NCBI GenBank assembly: GCA_023442525.1
Contig: JAEZZA010000015.1
Coordinates: forward strand, 1 to 32,305
Direction of reading: 5' to 3'
Origin: Bacteroidota bacterium
GTDB lineage: Bacteria > Bacteroidota > Bacteroidia > Bacteroidales > UBA10428
DNA length: 32,305 bases
The notes beneath the pieces are model-generated. The model saw only the letters and a list, made by a program, of their open reading frames with translations, was not told the origin of the DNA and did no database searches. Below, one piece after another: positions 32,260-32,305 of the stretch; positions within the stretch are counted from its first letter, which is position 1, and every line of letters starts with the position of its first letter. Position numbers and translations under genes: made by a program.

Positions 32260-32305
32260 GGAGTAGGGAGTGGGGAGTGGGGAGTAGGGAGTAGGGAGTA
32301 GGGAG
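32256..32305. repeat. G-rich heptamer tandem repeat, continuing past the window
   Basis: From 32256 to the window end the sequence is about seven copies of GTAGGGA/GTGGGGA. G-runs of three or four are separated by short spacers, so it could form a G-quadruplex on the plus strand. The repeat begins within the stop codon of the LolA-like gene. Its true length cannot be seen. Confidence 0.85.

Noticed and set aside
32256..32305. Possible CRISPR or direct-repeat array at the window end
   Set aside because: Units are 7 bp without spacers, so it is a simple tandem repeat.

Overview
The window looks like a chromosome segment of a Gram-negative Bacteroidota (Bacteroidales-like) bacterium. The reasons are the TAnnTTTG-type promoter box before the TetR gene, weak Shine-Dalgarno sequences, DUF4369/TlpA-like lipoproteins, LpxH and Kdo-transferase genes, an eukaryote-like glycogen synthase fused to a phosphorylase, and the GH57/GT4/debranching-enzyme set typical of glycogen metabolism in this phylum. 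Species assignment is inference; no rRNA or tRNA gene is visible.

Layout. (1) Positions 1-2840 are a gene graveyard: the tail of an IS630-type transposase, a truncated YdeI/OmdA-like gene, a HEPN gene with an in-frame core deletion, an MBL-fold hydrolase cut in half and joined head-to-tail to the last third of a GH2 beta-galactosidase, an IS21 istA stub, and several palindromic REP-like repeats. (2) Positions 2845-7747 (minus strand) hold envelope genes: radical SAM/SPASM protein, Kdo transferase (waaA), GT9 heptosyltransferase-like protein, tRNA t6A synthase subunit (tsaC) and a GT4 glycosyltransferase, several overlapping or nearly touching. (3) Positions 7818-9533 hold recJ. (4) Positions 9561-18683 (minus strand) are a glycogen cluster: a 1411-aa glycogen synthase-glucan phosphorylase fusion, a GH57 glucanohydrolase with a Lys/Thr-rich tail, a GT4 synthase-like transferase and a debranching enzyme. 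(5) Positions 18850-21931 (plus) hold two paralogous thioredoxin-fold lipoproteins that have lost the CxxC, then lpxH. (6) Positions 22001-25944 are a sodium/proton antiporter block: nhaD and nhaA on plus, converging on a second NhaD-like gene with a 48-aa membrane protein on minus. (7) Positions 26060-26428 encode an orphan protein, followed by an inverted REP pair. (8) Positions 26641-32259 are a tight plus-strand operon: TetR regulator, outer-membrane barrel, ABC ATPase, two FtsX/LolC-type permeases and a LolA-like periplasmic protein. The window ends inside a G-rich heptamer repeat.

How they work together. The glycogen enzymes cover synthesis, phosphorolysis and debranching, but no ADP-glucose pyrophosphorylase or canonical branching enzyme is in view. 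The envelope genes cover lipid A (LpxH), Kdo addition and core/surface sugars. The antiporter block should control cytoplasmic sodium and pH. The last operon has parts for a paralogous Lol-like route from inner to outer membrane under TetR control, and is the most likely place for an under-described system.
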